A stretch of 64,000 nucleotides of DNA from Rhodobiaceae bacterium. GTDB taxonomy: Bacteria > Pseudomonadota > Alphaproteobacteria > Parvibaculales > Parvibaculaceae. The stretch spans positions 1 to 64,000 of the forward strand of contig JAAWWE010000009.1 of the NCBI GenBank assembly GCA_021404525.1, in the 5' to 3' direction. The translations under genes and the position numbers were made by a program. The notes below the pieces were generated by a model that saw only the letters and a list, made by a program, of their open reading frames with translations, searched no databases and was not told the origin of the DNA. Of this stretch, positions 24,804-34,115 are shown piece by piece. Positions within the stretch are counted from its first letter, which is position 1. Every line of letters begins with the position of its first letter.

Positions 24804-26201
24804 CTATTCAGCAGCAACCTTCAATCCTGGCTCCAAGACCTTACCGGGATTGAGGATGCCCTTGGGGTCAAGCGTTGCTTTGAGCGTATGCATCAGGGCG
24901 ACCTCTTCTGGGGTGCGCGACCACCCAAGATAGGGACGCTTCTCGAGCCCAATGCCGTGCTCAGCCGACACGGAACCGCCAATATCACGAAGCGGCGAAT
25001 AGACGATCTCCTCAACACGCCGCCGTGCTTCTGGCTCGCCATCGCCGACGCCAACGATGACATGGAGATTGCCGTCACCCAGATGCCCAAAGATCATTGT
25101 AGTCGGACTGTCCCACTCGGCGGCCAGACGCTCCTTTACCGTCGCGACATATTTCTCCATGTGAGAAATTCCGAGACTGACGTCATAGGTAAAGATCGGC
25201 CAGTTTTGGGCCACCTGCCCGACATCATCTCGAAGCGCCCACATGGCATCGCGCTCTGATTGGTTTTTTGCAATCACCGCGTCCGTGACTATGCCCTCTT
25301 CCATCGCCGCCATAAGCGCCGCCTCAAAGCGGGCAGAATCTTCCTCCTGGTGACCGCCAAGCGATTCCACCAGAACGTAATATGGATGCGTGCTGGCAAG
25401 CGGCGGTTTGCCGAGTGCCGGTTCTCGCGTCACCAGATTGTAGAAATCCTCCCACATGACCTCAAAGGCCGAGAGCGTGCCTCCAAGAGCCACATCCATA
25501 TGCCGAAGCAGACGGGGCATAGCATCGAACTCACTCACGCCGACAAAGGCAACATCCTGACTTGACGGCGCCGGGCGCAAGCGGACCACCGCACGGGTCA
25601 CAATCCCAAGCGTGCCTTCAGTCCCGATGAACATTTGCTTGAGGTCATACCCGGCGTTGTTTTTGAGCATATGGTTCATCGACGACAGGACAGTTCCGTC
25701 GGCAAGAACCACCTCCAGGCCCAACACCATTTCCCGCATCATGCCGTAGCGCAGCACCCGGTTGCCGCCTGCGTTCGTGGAAATGTTGCCGCCAATGGTG
25801 GCTGATCCGCGCGCGCCGAGATCAAGCGGAAAGAAAAAGCCTTTCGCCTCAACAGCATCACAAGCAGCTTCCAGAACGGCACCTGCCTGTACTGTCATTG
25901 TGCCGCTGACAGTGTCGATCTCTTCAACCGCGTGCATGCGTTCCATAGAGAGCGCGATCATGCCCTCCGCATTGCCGCCTTCCACGAGTCCGGTCTTCCC
26001 GCCCCAGGCCACAATGCCCTGACCGGCTGCATGGCAAAGCTTCAACGCTTTCGAGGTTTCCTCTGTTGAGGCAGGCCGGACGACAGCCAGTGGCGTGCCT
26101 AAATGGCTCCAGCCACCTTGTGCCTTTTCTTCAGCATCAGCGCCGGTGAGAACCCCTGCATCCCCCAATTCAGACCGCAACTTTTCGATTAGATCGGACA
26201 T
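24804..26201 (-). CDS. FAD-binding 2-hydroxyacid dehydrogenase (GlcD/D-lactate dehydrogenase family)
   Basis: 465 residues from the second ATG at 26201, which is 7 nt from AGGAGG; the ATG at 26207 is too close to that site. The PCMH-type FAD domain contains VRPASTEETSKALKLC, GIVAWGGKTGLVEGG and GARGSATIGGNISTNAGG. The C-terminal FAD-oxidase domain has GHLGDGNLHVI and ends with SAEHGIGLEKRPYL, typical for D-2-hydroxyacid dehydrogenases. These flavoenzymes oxidise D-lactate, D-2-hydroxyglutarate or similar acids and pass electrons to a quinone, cytochrome or ETF. The gene lies 31 nt after glpK on the same strand, an unusual pairing. Confidence 0.85.
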   Translation of the reverse strand: MSDLIEKLRSELGDAGVLTGADAEEKAQGGWSHLGTPLAVVRPASTEETSKALKLCHAAGQGIVAWGGKTGLVEGGNAEGMIALSMERMHAVEEIDTVSGTMTVQAGAVLEAACDAVEAKGFFFPLDLGARGSATIGGNISTNAGGNRVLRYGMMREMVLGLEVVLADGTVLSSMNHMLKNNAGYDLKQMFIGTEGTLGIVTRAVVRLRPAPSSQDVAFVGVSEFDAMPRLLRHMDVALGGTLSAFEVMWEDFYNLVTREPALGKPPLASTHPYYVLVESLGGHQEEDSARFEAALMAAMEEGIVTDAVIAKNQSERDAMWALRDDVGQVAQNWPIFTYDVSLGISHMEKYVATVKERLAAEWDSPTTMIFGHLGDGNLHVIVGVGDGEPEARRRVEEIVYSPLRDIGGSVSAEHGIGLEKRPYLGWSRTPEEVALMHTLKATLDPKGILNPGKVLEPGLKVAAE

Positions 26202-26232
26202 CGCCATTCCTCCTGAAAGCCGGATCTGAAAA

Positions 26233-27738
26233 CTATACCGTCAAAATGCGGCCGACTGCATCCTTCCAGCGCCCATATCGCCCTTCCCGCGACACTTCGT
26301 CCATGACTGCGTCAAAGCGGGCTTCCTGCTGCCATTGCGCAGAAACGCTTTCCTGGCCGCCGAAAAAGCCAACCTGCATGCCGGCAAGATAGGCAGCGCC
26401 CAATGCGGTAGTTTCCTGCACAACAGGCCGAACGACGGGGCGTCCCAATAGATCAGACAGGTTTTGAGCAAACCAGTCATTGGCCACCATGCCCCCATCA
26501 ACCCGCAACTCATTGGGCGCAGAAAGCCCCGCGCTTTCCATGTCCGCGCCCATAGCGTCCATTAGGTCTCGCGTCTGATAGGAAACGGACTCCAGAGCAG
26601 CCCGCACAATCTCTGGCGCGCCGGTATCCCGGGTCATGCCGAGAACCGCGCCGCGGGCGTTCGGGTCCCAGTAAGGTGCTCCAAGCCCGGTAAAGGCCGG
26701 AACAACAATGGCCTGAGAGTCTGGATTGGCCTGCTTGGCAAGCGCTTCACTTTCTTCAGCTGATGAAATGAATTTCATCTCATCCCGCAACCATTGGATG
26801 GTCGCGCCCGCCATAAAAATGGAACCCTCAAGGGCGTAGGTCACCTCGCCGCCAATCCGATACGCGACAGTGGTGAGCAAACGATTTTGCGAGTGCACAT
26901 GAGCACTGCCAGTATTCACCAACGCAAAGCACCCCGTCCCGTAAGTCGACTTCATCATGCCAGGCTGGAAACAGGCCTGACCGACCGTCGCCGCCTGCTG
27001 GTCTCCCGCAATTCCCGTGATCGGCAACGTCACATCAAACAGGCCAGCCGCCGTCTCGCCAAATGCCGCACAACAGTCTTTCACCTCGGGCAAAAGGGAG
27101 CGCGGAATGTCAAACCAACCGAGGATTTCATCATCCCAATCTTGACTGTCGATATTGAAGAGAAGCGTGCGCGACGCATTGGTCGCATCCGTCACATGAG
27201 ACGCACCACCGGTCAGGTTATAGACAAGCCAGCTATCAATCGTCCCAAAGCACAGCTCGCCCTTGGTAGCGCGATCCCGCGCGCCCTCCACATTGTCGAG
27301 CAGCCAGGCAAGTTTGGTTCCTGAGAAATAGGGATCGAGCAACAGGCCCGTCTTCTCTTGAACGACCGATTCCTTGCCCTCACTCTTGAGACGCGCACAA
27401 AGATCCGCCGTCCGCCGGTCCTGCCAGACAATCGCGTTATAGAGGGGCTCGCCGGTCGCACGGTCCCAGATCAGGCTTGTCTCCCGCTGATTGGTGATCC
27501 CAATGGCAGCAACCTCATCCGCCGGAACCTTCGACAGCACCTCCCGACAGACCTCCAGCGTGTCCGCCCAGATCTGCTTGCCATCATGTTCCACCCAGCC
27601 ATCCTTCGGAAAGATCTGCGGCAATTCTTTCTGCGCCACTTGAACCGGTGTCCCCGCACCATCAAACAGGAGAGCCCGTGTGCTCGTGGTGCCCTGATCA
27701 ATGCTCAGCACATATGCTTTGCCGCCGCTTTCAGCCAT
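26233..27738 (-). CDS. glpK: Glycerol kinase
   Basis: 501 residues, the normal length. FGGY kinase signatures are present: N-terminal [45 protein letters not shown], then the ATP-binding [12 protein letters not shown] and [15 protein letters not shown]. The C-terminal part has [12 protein letters not shown]. The enzyme phosphorylates glycerol to sn-glycerol 3-phosphate in the cytosol. No facilitator (glpF) or glycerol-3-phosphate dehydrogenase (glpD) is beside it. The downstream gene is a GlcD-like flavoprotein. The gene is divergent from moaA across about 150 nt. Confidence 0.95.
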   Translation of the reverse strand: MAESGGKAYVLSIDQGTTSTRALLFDGAGTPVQVAQKELPQIFPKDGWVEHDGKQIWADTLEVCREVLSKVPADEVAAIGITNQRETSLIWDRATGEPLYNAIVWQDRRTADLCARLKSEGKESVVQEKTGLLLDPYFSGTKLAWLLDNVEGARDRATKGELCFGTIDSWLVYNLTGGASHVTDATNASRTLLFNIDSQDWDDEILGWFDIPRSLLPEVKDCCAAFGETAAGLFDVTLPITGIAGDQQAATVGQACFQPGMMKSTYGTGCFALVNTGSAHVHSQNRLLTTVAYRIGGEVTYALEGSIFMAGATIQWLRDEMKFISSAEESEALAKQANPDSQAIVVPAFTGLGAPYWDPNARGAVLGMTRDTGAPEIVRAALESVSYQTRDLMDAMGADMESAGLSAPNELRVDGGMVANDWFAQNLSDLLGRPVVRPVVQETTALGAAYLAGMQVGFFGGQESVSAQWQQEARFDAVMDEVSREGRYGRWKDAVGRILTV

Positions 27739-27885
27739 TCTGCCGTCCCCTGTTTACCTTTTTGGTCACATCTGACCTTTTCTTGAAGCCTAACCTGTCA
27801 AAATACGCTGGCAAAGTGCCTGTTTGCCCCCATATTGTCGGAGACCAGCCCTAGAAACTTTCTCAGGGGCTGCATGAGGGACCTG

Positions 27886-28908
27886 ATGAGCCAGACCGAC
27901 ACCATTGAGAAGCAGCCACCCATGATCGACCCTTTTGGTCGAGCCGTGACCTATCTGCGTGTGTCCGTCACGGATCGGTGTGATTTCCGCTGTGTCTACT
28001 GCATGTCAGAGCATATGACGTTTCTTCCCAAGAAAGACGTGCTGTCGCTCGAAGAACTGGAATCGGTCTGCACGGCCTTCATTGAAAAGGGCGTCCGCAA
28101 GCTGCGCCTCACTGGCGGCGAACCCTTAGTCCGCAAAGACATTATGGTTTTGATCAACCGTCTGGGGGCAAAGGTTAAGTCCGGTGAGCTGGACGAGCTG
28201 ACACTCACCACCAACGGATCACAACTCACCAAATTCGCCGATGATCTCTATGCTGCTGGCGTCCGCCGCATCAACGTATCGGTTGATACGCTGAACCCGG
28301 AGAAATTTGCTGAGATCACACGGTGGGGACGCTTGCCGCAGGTTCTCGACGGCATCGAAGCCGCGAAAGCCGCAGGTCTGAAAGTGAAGATCAATGCTGT
28401 TGCGCTGAAAGACGAGAACGAAGCGGAAATCCCCTCGATGATCGAGTGGGCACATGGCAACGGCCACGACCTCACTCTCATTGAAACCATGCCTATGGGG
28501 GACATTGATGAGGATCGGACCGATCAGTACCTTCCCCTCTCCAAGGTGCGCTCAGATCTCGAGAAACAGTGGACGCTGACGGATCTTCCTGAACGCACAG
28601 GTGGCCCGGCGCGCTATGTGCGCATTGAAGAGACCGGCGGCAAGCTGGGCTTCATCACGCCGCTCACCCACAATTTCTGTGAAAGCTGCAATCGGGTGCG
28701 TCTCACCTGTACAGGGCAGCTCTATATGTGTCTCGGGCAGGACGACAATGCTGACCTGCGGGCGGCACTGCGAGAAGGCGGACAGGCCGCCCTTTCAGAA
28801 GCAATTGACGAAGCCATTGGCCGCAAACCAAAGGGCCATGACTTCATCATTGATCGGGACCACAAGGGTCCAGCCGTCGGCCGACACATGTCACTAACCG
28901 GCGGCTGA
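27886..28908 (+). CDS. moaA: GTP 3',8-cyclase MoaA (molybdenum cofactor biosynthesis)
   Basis: 340 residues from the ATG at 27886 (AGGGA 9 nt upstream); the frame opens at 27835 but the extra 17 residues are not conserved. It is a radical SAM enzyme: [10 protein letters not shown] binds the first [4Fe-4S] cluster, and [13 protein letters not shown] with a third Cys binds the second, GTP-contacting cluster. [13 protein letters not shown] is the SAM-binding motif. The protein ends with the conserved Gly-Gly (SLTGG), inserted into the active site in this family. It makes 3',8-cH2GTP in the first step of Moco synthesis. The window also has a Moco enzyme (CoxL-like) about 5.5 kb away. Confidence 0.96.
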   Translation: MSQTDTIEKQPPMIDPFGRAVTYLRVSVTDRCDFRCVYCMSEHMTFLPKKDVLSLEELESVCTAFIEKGVRKLRLTGGEPLVRKDIMVLINRLGAKVKSGELDELTLTTNGSQLTKFADDLYAAGVRRINVSVDTLNPEKFAEITRWGRLPQVLDGIEAAKAAGLKVKINAVALKDENEAEIPSMIEWAHGNGHDLTLIETMPMGDIDEDRTDQYLPLSKVRSDLEKQWTLTDLPERTGGPARYVRIEETGGKLGFITPLTHNFCESCNRVRLTCTGQLYMCLGQDDNADLRAALREGGQAALSEAIDEAIGRKPKGHDFIIDRDHKGPAVGRHMSLTGG

Positions 28909-28928
28909 CTGCTGTCTTCGATCAGCTC

Positions 28929-30035
28929 TTAGAACGCTTTCTGCCAGCCAATGGTGACTATGAGGTCTGTTTCCATCTGAGGGCCATTGAGGTTCTCGTA
29001 GATCGGAGCTCCGACCTCAAGCGCCAGACGATGCCCTTCAAGGAAGCCTGTTTGCCCGGCGAGATTGAGGCCGACAAAGGCTTCCACCCGCTTGCCGCCA
29101 AAATTATCCGGGTCAGCTGTCTGAACTGGCGCGGTAATGCGAGGATCAAAGCCTTCAATCGTGCCTTCATGCTTTGCCGTCAATCGGCCAGATAGGCTGA
29201 TCCAGGGCTGGAACTGATAGGACGCCCAGCCGGTGAGTTGATGCTTGTTCCCAAGCGTATAGCCTTCATCATTGGTACCAGTCCGCAAGGTTGACCGCCA
29301 TTGAGCGCCCCACCCCCAGTTTGCATCTGTGCCGGTATATGTAAGACCTGGTTCCAGGTCGAACGTGCCTGAGCCCAACTGCATGGCGTAAGGCAGCCGC
29401 AATGTGGGGCGCGTACCCATGGGCGTCAGAACAGTGTCTGATTCTGTGATCGACCCGGTCGGAATGCTCACACCCAGATTTGCGTGCAGCTTGTGTCCCT
29501 CTTCATCGTGCAGACTGACCAGAGCCGACACTTTGGTGTCACCGATTCCTGAGCTCTTTGTTGTAAACGTGCCAAGACGGGTCGTGCCAGCCATCCCCTG
29601 GAACGTGATATGATCCATTTCCTTTTCAAGGTACATGCCCATCACCATCAACGTGATGTCGTCCGTCGGCGCGTACATGGCACCGAACATATGCATGTCC
29701 ATTGTCATTTCGGTTGGTACAACGCGAAGTGTTGGAGGGCCTGCAAACCGGTTTGGAACGGTTGTCACGATCTCCTCTGGGCTCACCGAACGGTTTCCGA
29801 TCCGGTTGCCTTCCATGTCCATATGCATGAAGCGATAGGAAAACATAATCTCCCCGGCTTTGTGCAAATGGTCGCCCATGACGCCGATAGGCGCGTGGGC
29901 ATAGGCATTGTTAGCGTCTGGCTCGTGATCAACGCCATCATGAGCGATGGCTGGAGCTGAAAGAGAAAGGGCAGCTGCGAATGATGCAAAAGCCGCCGTC
30001 GAGCGGCCGAACTGGCGCGCGGTACGGAGTATCAT
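28929..30035 (-). CDS. Outer-membrane beta-barrel protein, Met/His-rich, possibly metal-related
   Basis: 368 residues. Residues 1-31 are a signal peptide (AAFASFAAALSLSAPAIA). The mature N-terminus is rich in His, Met and acidic residues (HDGVDHEPD, YRFMHMDMEGN), followed by MTMDMHMFGAMYAP. The remainder alternates short hydrophobic and polar strands and ends with TDLIVTIGWQKAF, whose final aromatic residue fits an outer-membrane barrel. Proteins of this type are annotated as transporters or phenol meta-degradation-like barrels. The Met/His clusters suggest copper handling, supported by the DUF2946 protein just upstream. I infer role from composition and context only. Confidence 0.65.
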   Translation of the reverse strand: MILRTARQFGRSTAAFASFAAALSLSAPAIAHDGVDHEPDANNAYAHAPIGVMGDHLHKAGEIMFSYRFMHMDMEGNRIGNRSVSPEEIVTTVPNRFAGPPTLRVVPTEMTMDMHMFGAMYAPTDDITLMVMGMYLEKEMDHITFQGMAGTTRLGTFTTKSSGIGDTKVSALVSLHDEEGHKLHANLGVSIPTGSITESDTVLTPMGTRPTLRLPYAMQLGSGTFDLEPGLTYTGTDANWGWGAQWRSTLRTGTNDEGYTLGNKHQLTGWASYQFQPWISLSGRLTAKHEGTIEGFDPRITAPVQTADPDNFGGKRVEAFVGLNLAGQTGFLEGHRLALEVGAPIYENLNGPQMETDLIVTIGWQKAF

Positions 30036-30118
30036 AATAGGATTCCTGAGATAACTGATTAGAGGCCGATATGTGGTGGTCGCTGAGCGAGCGCCGCCAA
30101 TCGGATAAGCTTTGACAG

Positions 30119-30544
30119 TTACCCTGCGGGTGGTGCTCTCGACCGAAAGCCAGATGTGGTTTCAGCGCCCGTCTCACTTTGCTGGCTCCACGGCCACGCA
30201 GCGACTATCCAAGGCGTTCTCGGCGCATATGCCATGCCGGCACACGCAGAAGCACCTCTAGAGCACCCGCATCCGACACAAACATCACAGCCCGCCCCAG
30301 TCTTTGACTGCGCAGGCCGTTCTGGCACCTCATTATCGCCATCAATGGCAATCGTCTGAATACCTGCAGTGGTGCAGAGCTCAACAAGAAAGCTATTCCC
30401 GCTATCGCTCGCGAAGGCACCTGCGACAGGAAGAAACGATTGCAACAGGAGGGCCCAGACCGCAAAGGCAGTAGCCACCATATAGCGTCCGCTACCGGTG
30501 TTCATCAGCTTTACATCTGTTGATGACCGCAGATCGCGTCCCAT
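30119..30544 (-). CDS. DUF2946 family protein (secreted, Cys-rich)
   Basis: 141 residues from the ATG at 30544, which has TTTGGGGG five nt upstream; starts at 30580 or 30505 are also possible. A hydrophobic segment (MVATAFAVWALLLQSFLPVAGAFA, about residues 21-44 by this start) acts as signal or anchor. The DUF2946 pattern follows: VELCTTAGIQTI, then CDVCVGCGC, a cluster of cysteines that may bind metal. DUF2946 members are often found near copper-transport genes. The gene precedes the Met/His-rich barrel protein by 83 nt on the same strand, so the pair is likely one operon. Confidence 0.65.
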   Translation of the reverse strand: MGRDLRSSTDVKLMNTGSGRYMVATAFAVWALLLQSFLPVAGAFASDSGNSFLVELCTTAGIQTIAIDGDNEVPERPAQSKTGAGCDVCVGCGCSRGASACAGMAYAPRTPWIVAAWPWSQQSETGAETTSGFRSRAPPAG

Positions 30545-30745
30545 CACAACCCCCAAACTTTCAATGGCCCCTTCTAGCATAGCAGGCCTATCTTACCAGC
30601 ATGACGAAATGCCTCATGCGCGTGTGACGGTAACGGCCTCAGGAATCGCTCATAAATTCAATCCGTTACCTAAAACGCTTGAAAGGTTATAGTGCTCCCC
30701 ACATTTAACGCCTTGACCTGAATCAGGTGGAAAACGGAGCCGGGG

Positions 30746-31513
30746 ATGAAGTTCCGCAAAATTGCCTTTGTGGCGACAGACGTGCCAGAAGCACAATCAG
30801 CCCTCAGAGACCTGAGTGATCGCTACGGCAATGCTGACACGGAAGATGCAGACGTCATCGTCGCGTTGGGCGGGGACGGCCTGATGCTGCAGACACTCCA
30901 TACCTTTATGGATCGACGTATCCCGATCTACGGCATGAACCGCGGATCTGTGGGCTTCCTGATGAACGAGTTTCAGGACAATGATCTACCGGAACGCCTA
31001 AACGCAGCTGAGATCACTACGCTTCACCCCTTGAGGATGGAAGCAACGGTCGCAGACGGCAGCAAACAGTCAGCCCTTGCCATCAACGAGGTTTCCCTTT
31101 TGCGCGAAACCTATCAGGCGGCAAAAATTCGGATCCACATCGACGGCAAGATGCGGATGGACGAACTGATCTGCGACGGTGTGCTCGTCGCCACACCCGC
31201 GGGCAGCACCGCATATAACTTCTCTGCCCAGGGTCCGATCGTGCCCATTGGCGCAGAGCTTCTGGCGCTCACACCCATAAGCGCCTTCCGGCCACGCCGC
31301 TGGCGCGGCGCCCTTCTGCCCCATACTGCAGAGGTCCGTTTTGAGATTCTCGAAGCAGGCAAGCGCCCGGTGAGCTGTGTGGCTGACCACTCTGAAGTTC
31401 GTAATGTCACAGACGTCCATATCTCTGAGGAACGATCCGTCGAACTGCTGATGATGTTCGACGAGGGCCACAGCCTGGATGAACGCATTCTGCGCGAACA
31501 GTTTCTTCCTTGA
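30746..31513 (+). CDS. nadK: NAD kinase
   Basis: 255 residues. The ATG at 30746 follows GGAGCCGGGG. Signature motifs: [13 protein letters not shown] (GGDG, with the catalytic Asp), [22 protein letters not shown] (NE/D motif) and [21 protein letters not shown]. The enzyme makes NADP from NAD and ATP and is essential in most bacteria. Its stop codon overlaps the TTG start of the following AbrB-type membrane protein, so translation of that gene depends on this one. The length fits the shorter alphaproteobacterial forms. Confidence 0.95.
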   Translation: MKFRKIAFVATDVPEAQSALRDLSDRYGNADTEDADVIVALGGDGLMLQTLHTFMDRRIPIYGMNRGSVGFLMNEFQDNDLPERLNAAEITTLHPLRMEATVADGSKQSALAINEVSLLRETYQAAKIRIHIDGKMRMDELICDGVLVATPAGSTAYNFSAQGPIVPIGAELLALTPISAFRPRRWRGALLPHTAEVRFEILEAGKRPVSCVADHSEVRNVTDVHISEERSVELLMMFDEGHSLDERILREQFLP

Positions 31514-32598
31514 CGTCTGACGGTCCTCTTATTGAAGAAGCAGAGGGTATAAAACTCTCGCCCAAAAATGTCGCTGTTGCGCTAGCAGCCGGATCACTGG
31601 GTGGCGCGGTTTTCGCTCTTTTGGGCGCGCCCCTTGCCTGGATGCTGGGCGCGATGGCGGCAACCACATGCTTTGCGCTCTTCGGCGCTAAAACGGAGAT
31701 CTACCCCGGCGCGGTAAGCCTGATGGTCGCTGTGCTTGGCGTGTTGATGGGATCAGCATTTACCCCCGACATTGTGCAACAAGCCGCCGCCTGGGGACCA
31801 AGTGTTCTGCTGATGGTCGTCGCCATGACAGCATTCGCTGCGGCTGGCTACCTCATCTTTCGACATTTCGGACGCTATGACCGCGTTACGGCCTATTTTG
31901 CTGCCGTGCCGGGCGGATTTACCGAAATGACATTGATGGGCACCGACCTGGGAGGCGATGCCAAAACCATCGCCCTCGCCCACGCGACCAGGATCCTGAT
32001 CGTGGTGAGCGTTATTCCTTTTTACTTTCGCGGCATTCTCGGGCTGGAGATCCCGACACTCCCGTCGAACCTTATGAGCACCGCCTCTTTTCCCATCACC
32101 GACGGTCTTATTCTGTTGGCTTGCGCGATAGGTGGTCTCTATGCCGCCCGATCGATGAAGCTTCCCGCTCCTGCATTTCTCGGTCCCATGGCGTTGAGTG
32201 CGGTGGCCCACGCCACCGGCTGGACAACCAGTGCCCCGCCGCTCGAACTCATCGCCATTGCTCAAATTGTTGTGGGCACCTCAATTGGCAGCCGATTTGC
32301 TGGCCAGACCTGGGAGAGCGCCCGCAAGACCATCCTGCTAGCCGCAGTCACCACGAGCCTGATGATCATGGCCGCATCCTTGATTGGTCTGAGCATGGCA
32401 GAGATCCTCGACCATCCAATGGAAGCGCTGGTGCTGGCACTTAGTCCTGGCGGTTTGACAGAAATGGCTCTCATCGCGCTGACTTTGGGCGTCAACACGG
32501 CCTATGTCTCAACACTTCATATCCTCCGGATCCTCTTCGTATTGATGGTCGCCCCTTTGTTAGCCTCACAAATCCAACCAAAAAGCCCCCCTCAGTAA
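31510..32598 (+). CDS. AbrB-type membrane protein (PF05145, putative ammonia monooxygenase/transport family)
   Basis: 362 residues starting at a TTG overlapping the nadK stop (TTGA). About ten TM segments fall into two similar halves, each with the family signature: [15 protein letters not shown]...TEIYPG in the first half and [20 protein letters not shown] in the second. Each half also has a P-G-G-hydrophobic-TEM motif ([22 protein letters not shown]). Family members were once named ammonia monooxygenase, but their function is not established and transport or regulation is more likely. The pair with nadK appears to be a conserved operon unit in this genome, judged by the overlap. Confidence 0.8.
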   Translation: MTSDGPLIEEAEGIKLSPKNVAVALAAGSLGGAVFALLGAPLAWMLGAMAATTCFALFGAKTEIYPGAVSLMVAVLGVLMGSAFTPDIVQQAAAWGPSVLLMVVAMTAFAAAGYLIFRHFGRYDRVTAYFAAVPGGFTEMTLMGTDLGGDAKTIALAHATRILIVVSVIPFYFRGILGLEIPTLPSNLMSTASFPITDGLILLACAIGGLYAARSMKLPAPAFLGPMALSAVAHATGWTTSAPPLELIAIAQIVVGTSIGSRFAGQTWESARKTILLAAVTTSLMIMAASLIGLSMAEILDHPMEALVLALSPGGLTEMALIALTLGVNTAYVSTLHILRILFVLMVAPLLASQIQPKSPPQ

Positions 32599-32660
32599 AC
32601 AGATTGTTAAACCGATCTATCTAAAATGACTGAGATAACAAAGGATTGGGGAGTCCACGG

Positions 32661-33164
32661 GTGAGCGAAATGACATGGACCACGGAGAATCTCGACATGG
32701 TTGCGCAAAGTCGCAAAGTCACTCCTAAGAGACTTTTGCCCGCACGTATTTCCCGCGAAGATCTGATCGCCCGCGCAGAAAAAGCCATCGACAGCATGCG
32801 CGATGAATTCGCTGGCTGGATCCAGGAAGAAGCAGAGGACCTTACTAAGGCCCTCGCGGCATGGCTTGAAACCCCTACCGACGCAGAACGCACAGACGAT
32901 CTGTTTCGGCGCGCCCATGACCTTAAGGGTCAGGCACCGACACTCGGCTATCCGATCGTTGGTCGCATCGCGACATCGCTTTGCGAACTGCTCGGCTGCC
33001 AACAGGTCGACCCGGCAGAGCTGATCATGCTGACCAAAAGCCATGTAGGTGCCATTAAGGCCGCTGTACGTGATGAGGTTCGTGATGAGACGAACGCGAC
33101 GGCCGCAGCTCTGGCATCAGAGTTGGAAGCAGCCGTCAACACGCTCTACGCGAAACTCAATTGA
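32661..33164 (+). CDS. Hpt (histidine phosphotransfer) domain protein
   Basis: 167 residues. The start is best placed at the GTG at 32661, nine nt after GGGGAG; an ATG at 32670 and a TTG at 32646 are in frame. A four-helix Hpt module occupies the second half, with the phospho-accepting His in FRRAHDLKGQAPTLGYP (HxxKG). An N-terminal segment of about 40 residues is not conserved. Hpt proteins shuttle phosphate between hybrid histidine kinases and response regulators. No kinase is adjacent, and the nearest receiver-domain protein is at 42966, so partners are unknown. The 3' end overlaps the convergent NUDIX gene by 8 nt. Confidence 0.78.
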   Translation: MSEMTWTTENLDMVAQSRKVTPKRLLPARISREDLIARAEKAIDSMRDEFAGWIQEEAEDLTKALAAWLETPTDAERTDDLFRRAHDLKGQAPTLGYPIVGRIATSLCELLGCQQVDPAELIMLTKSHVGAIKAAVRDEVRDETNATAAALASELEAAVNTLYAKLN

Positions 33165-33963
33165 TCCGGTCCATAGACTCTTCAACGACGGAATAATCAG
33201 CCTCCGCAGGAATGCAGAGTTTTGACACGCCATCAATTTCCCGAACAACCGGTTCGACTGTGACAACCTGACTTGATTGTGCAGTGGATAGAGCGGCTGC
33301 CACATTTGACGAGCGTCCCAGCTTTTCGACATTCAACCGTGTTGGGAAGATGATGGTCCGACGCTTTTCTTCGGCATCTTTCAAGGCCGCCGCAGGTTCA
33401 ATCCATACGGAATCGACACTCTCATGTCCGTCATGCACAGCAAGATGATCATCTGGAGCGGCTGCGAGATAGAAATAGGTGTCAAATCTCTTGGGCATCA
33501 TCTTAGGCGTAATCCAATGCGCAAAGGGCACCAGCGCATCACAAGCTAGATGCAGGTCTTCCTGCTCAAGAAAATCAGCTATCGGCACTTCACCTTTGTG
33601 CAGCCTGTCCCGCCAGGGTTCCATGCCTTCAAGGCGCTTACCATCCACAAAGGAGGTTGATCCTTTGGGCCGCGCGAGCAACACACCGCATTCTTCAAAT
33701 GCTTCGCGAATAGCGGCAACTTGAATGGCAAGCTCACCATCTGAGACGCCCTCCGCGCCGTCGCAGCGATTCCTAATACCCGGCGCCTTATCCCCTTCAT
33801 CCAGCTTACCGCCTGGGAAGACGAGAGCACCGGAAGCAAAGTCGATCTGATGATGGCGAACGACCATAAACACTTCGAGACCTGGGTCTCCATCCCTGAG
33901 CAGCATGATCGTTGCCGCCGGTATCAACGGTTTTGCAGTTTTTTCGCTCAAAACAACCCCCAC
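33157..33963 (-). CDS. NUDIX hydrolase, NUDT19/RP2p-like
   Basis: 268 residues using the GTG at 33963; a TTG at 33951 has a better-placed GGGGG and would remove four residues. The NUDIX core is present but split: GALVFPGGKLDEGD is separated from REAFEECGVLLAR by an insertion of about 25 residues, the arrangement of the NUDT19 group. The metal-binding Glu residues in REAFEECGV are kept. NUDT19 relatives cleave CoA and acyl-CoAs, a substrate that would suit the many CoA-linked genes here, but that is inference. The C-terminal part (WIEPAAALKDAEE) resembles the same group. Its 3' end overlaps the Hpt gene. Confidence 0.85.
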   Translation of the reverse strand: MGVVLSEKTAKPLIPAATIMLLRDGDPGLEVFMVVRHHQIDFASGALVFPGGKLDEGDKAPGIRNRCDGAEGVSDGELAIQVAAIREAFEECGVLLARPKGSTSFVDGKRLEGMEPWRDRLHKGEVPIADFLEQEDLHLACDALVPFAHWITPKMMPKRFDTYFYLAAAPDDHLAVHDGHESVDSVWIEPAAALKDAEEKRRTIIFPTRLNVEKLGRSSNVAAALSTAQSSQVVTVEPVVREIDGVSKLCIPAEADYSVVEESMDRIN

Positions 33964-34115
33964 TTTTTGACGACCCTACCGCTTAAAGCACCATTGAAAC
34001 AAATTTAGTCAAATTCGCGAAGCGAACGCGACGTCATCCTAACGTGCGACTCGTAGACTGTGCGGCGAGTGCAGACAGGTTTTGACAGAAGACTTCATCT
34101 CGGTGTTTTTGGACT

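Noticed and set aside
30713..30726. FNR-like sequence TTGAC-CTGA-ATCAG before nadK
   Set aside because: Only 8 of 10 consensus bases match and it sits about 20 nt from the start codon, an unlikely position for activation. nadK is a housekeeping gene.
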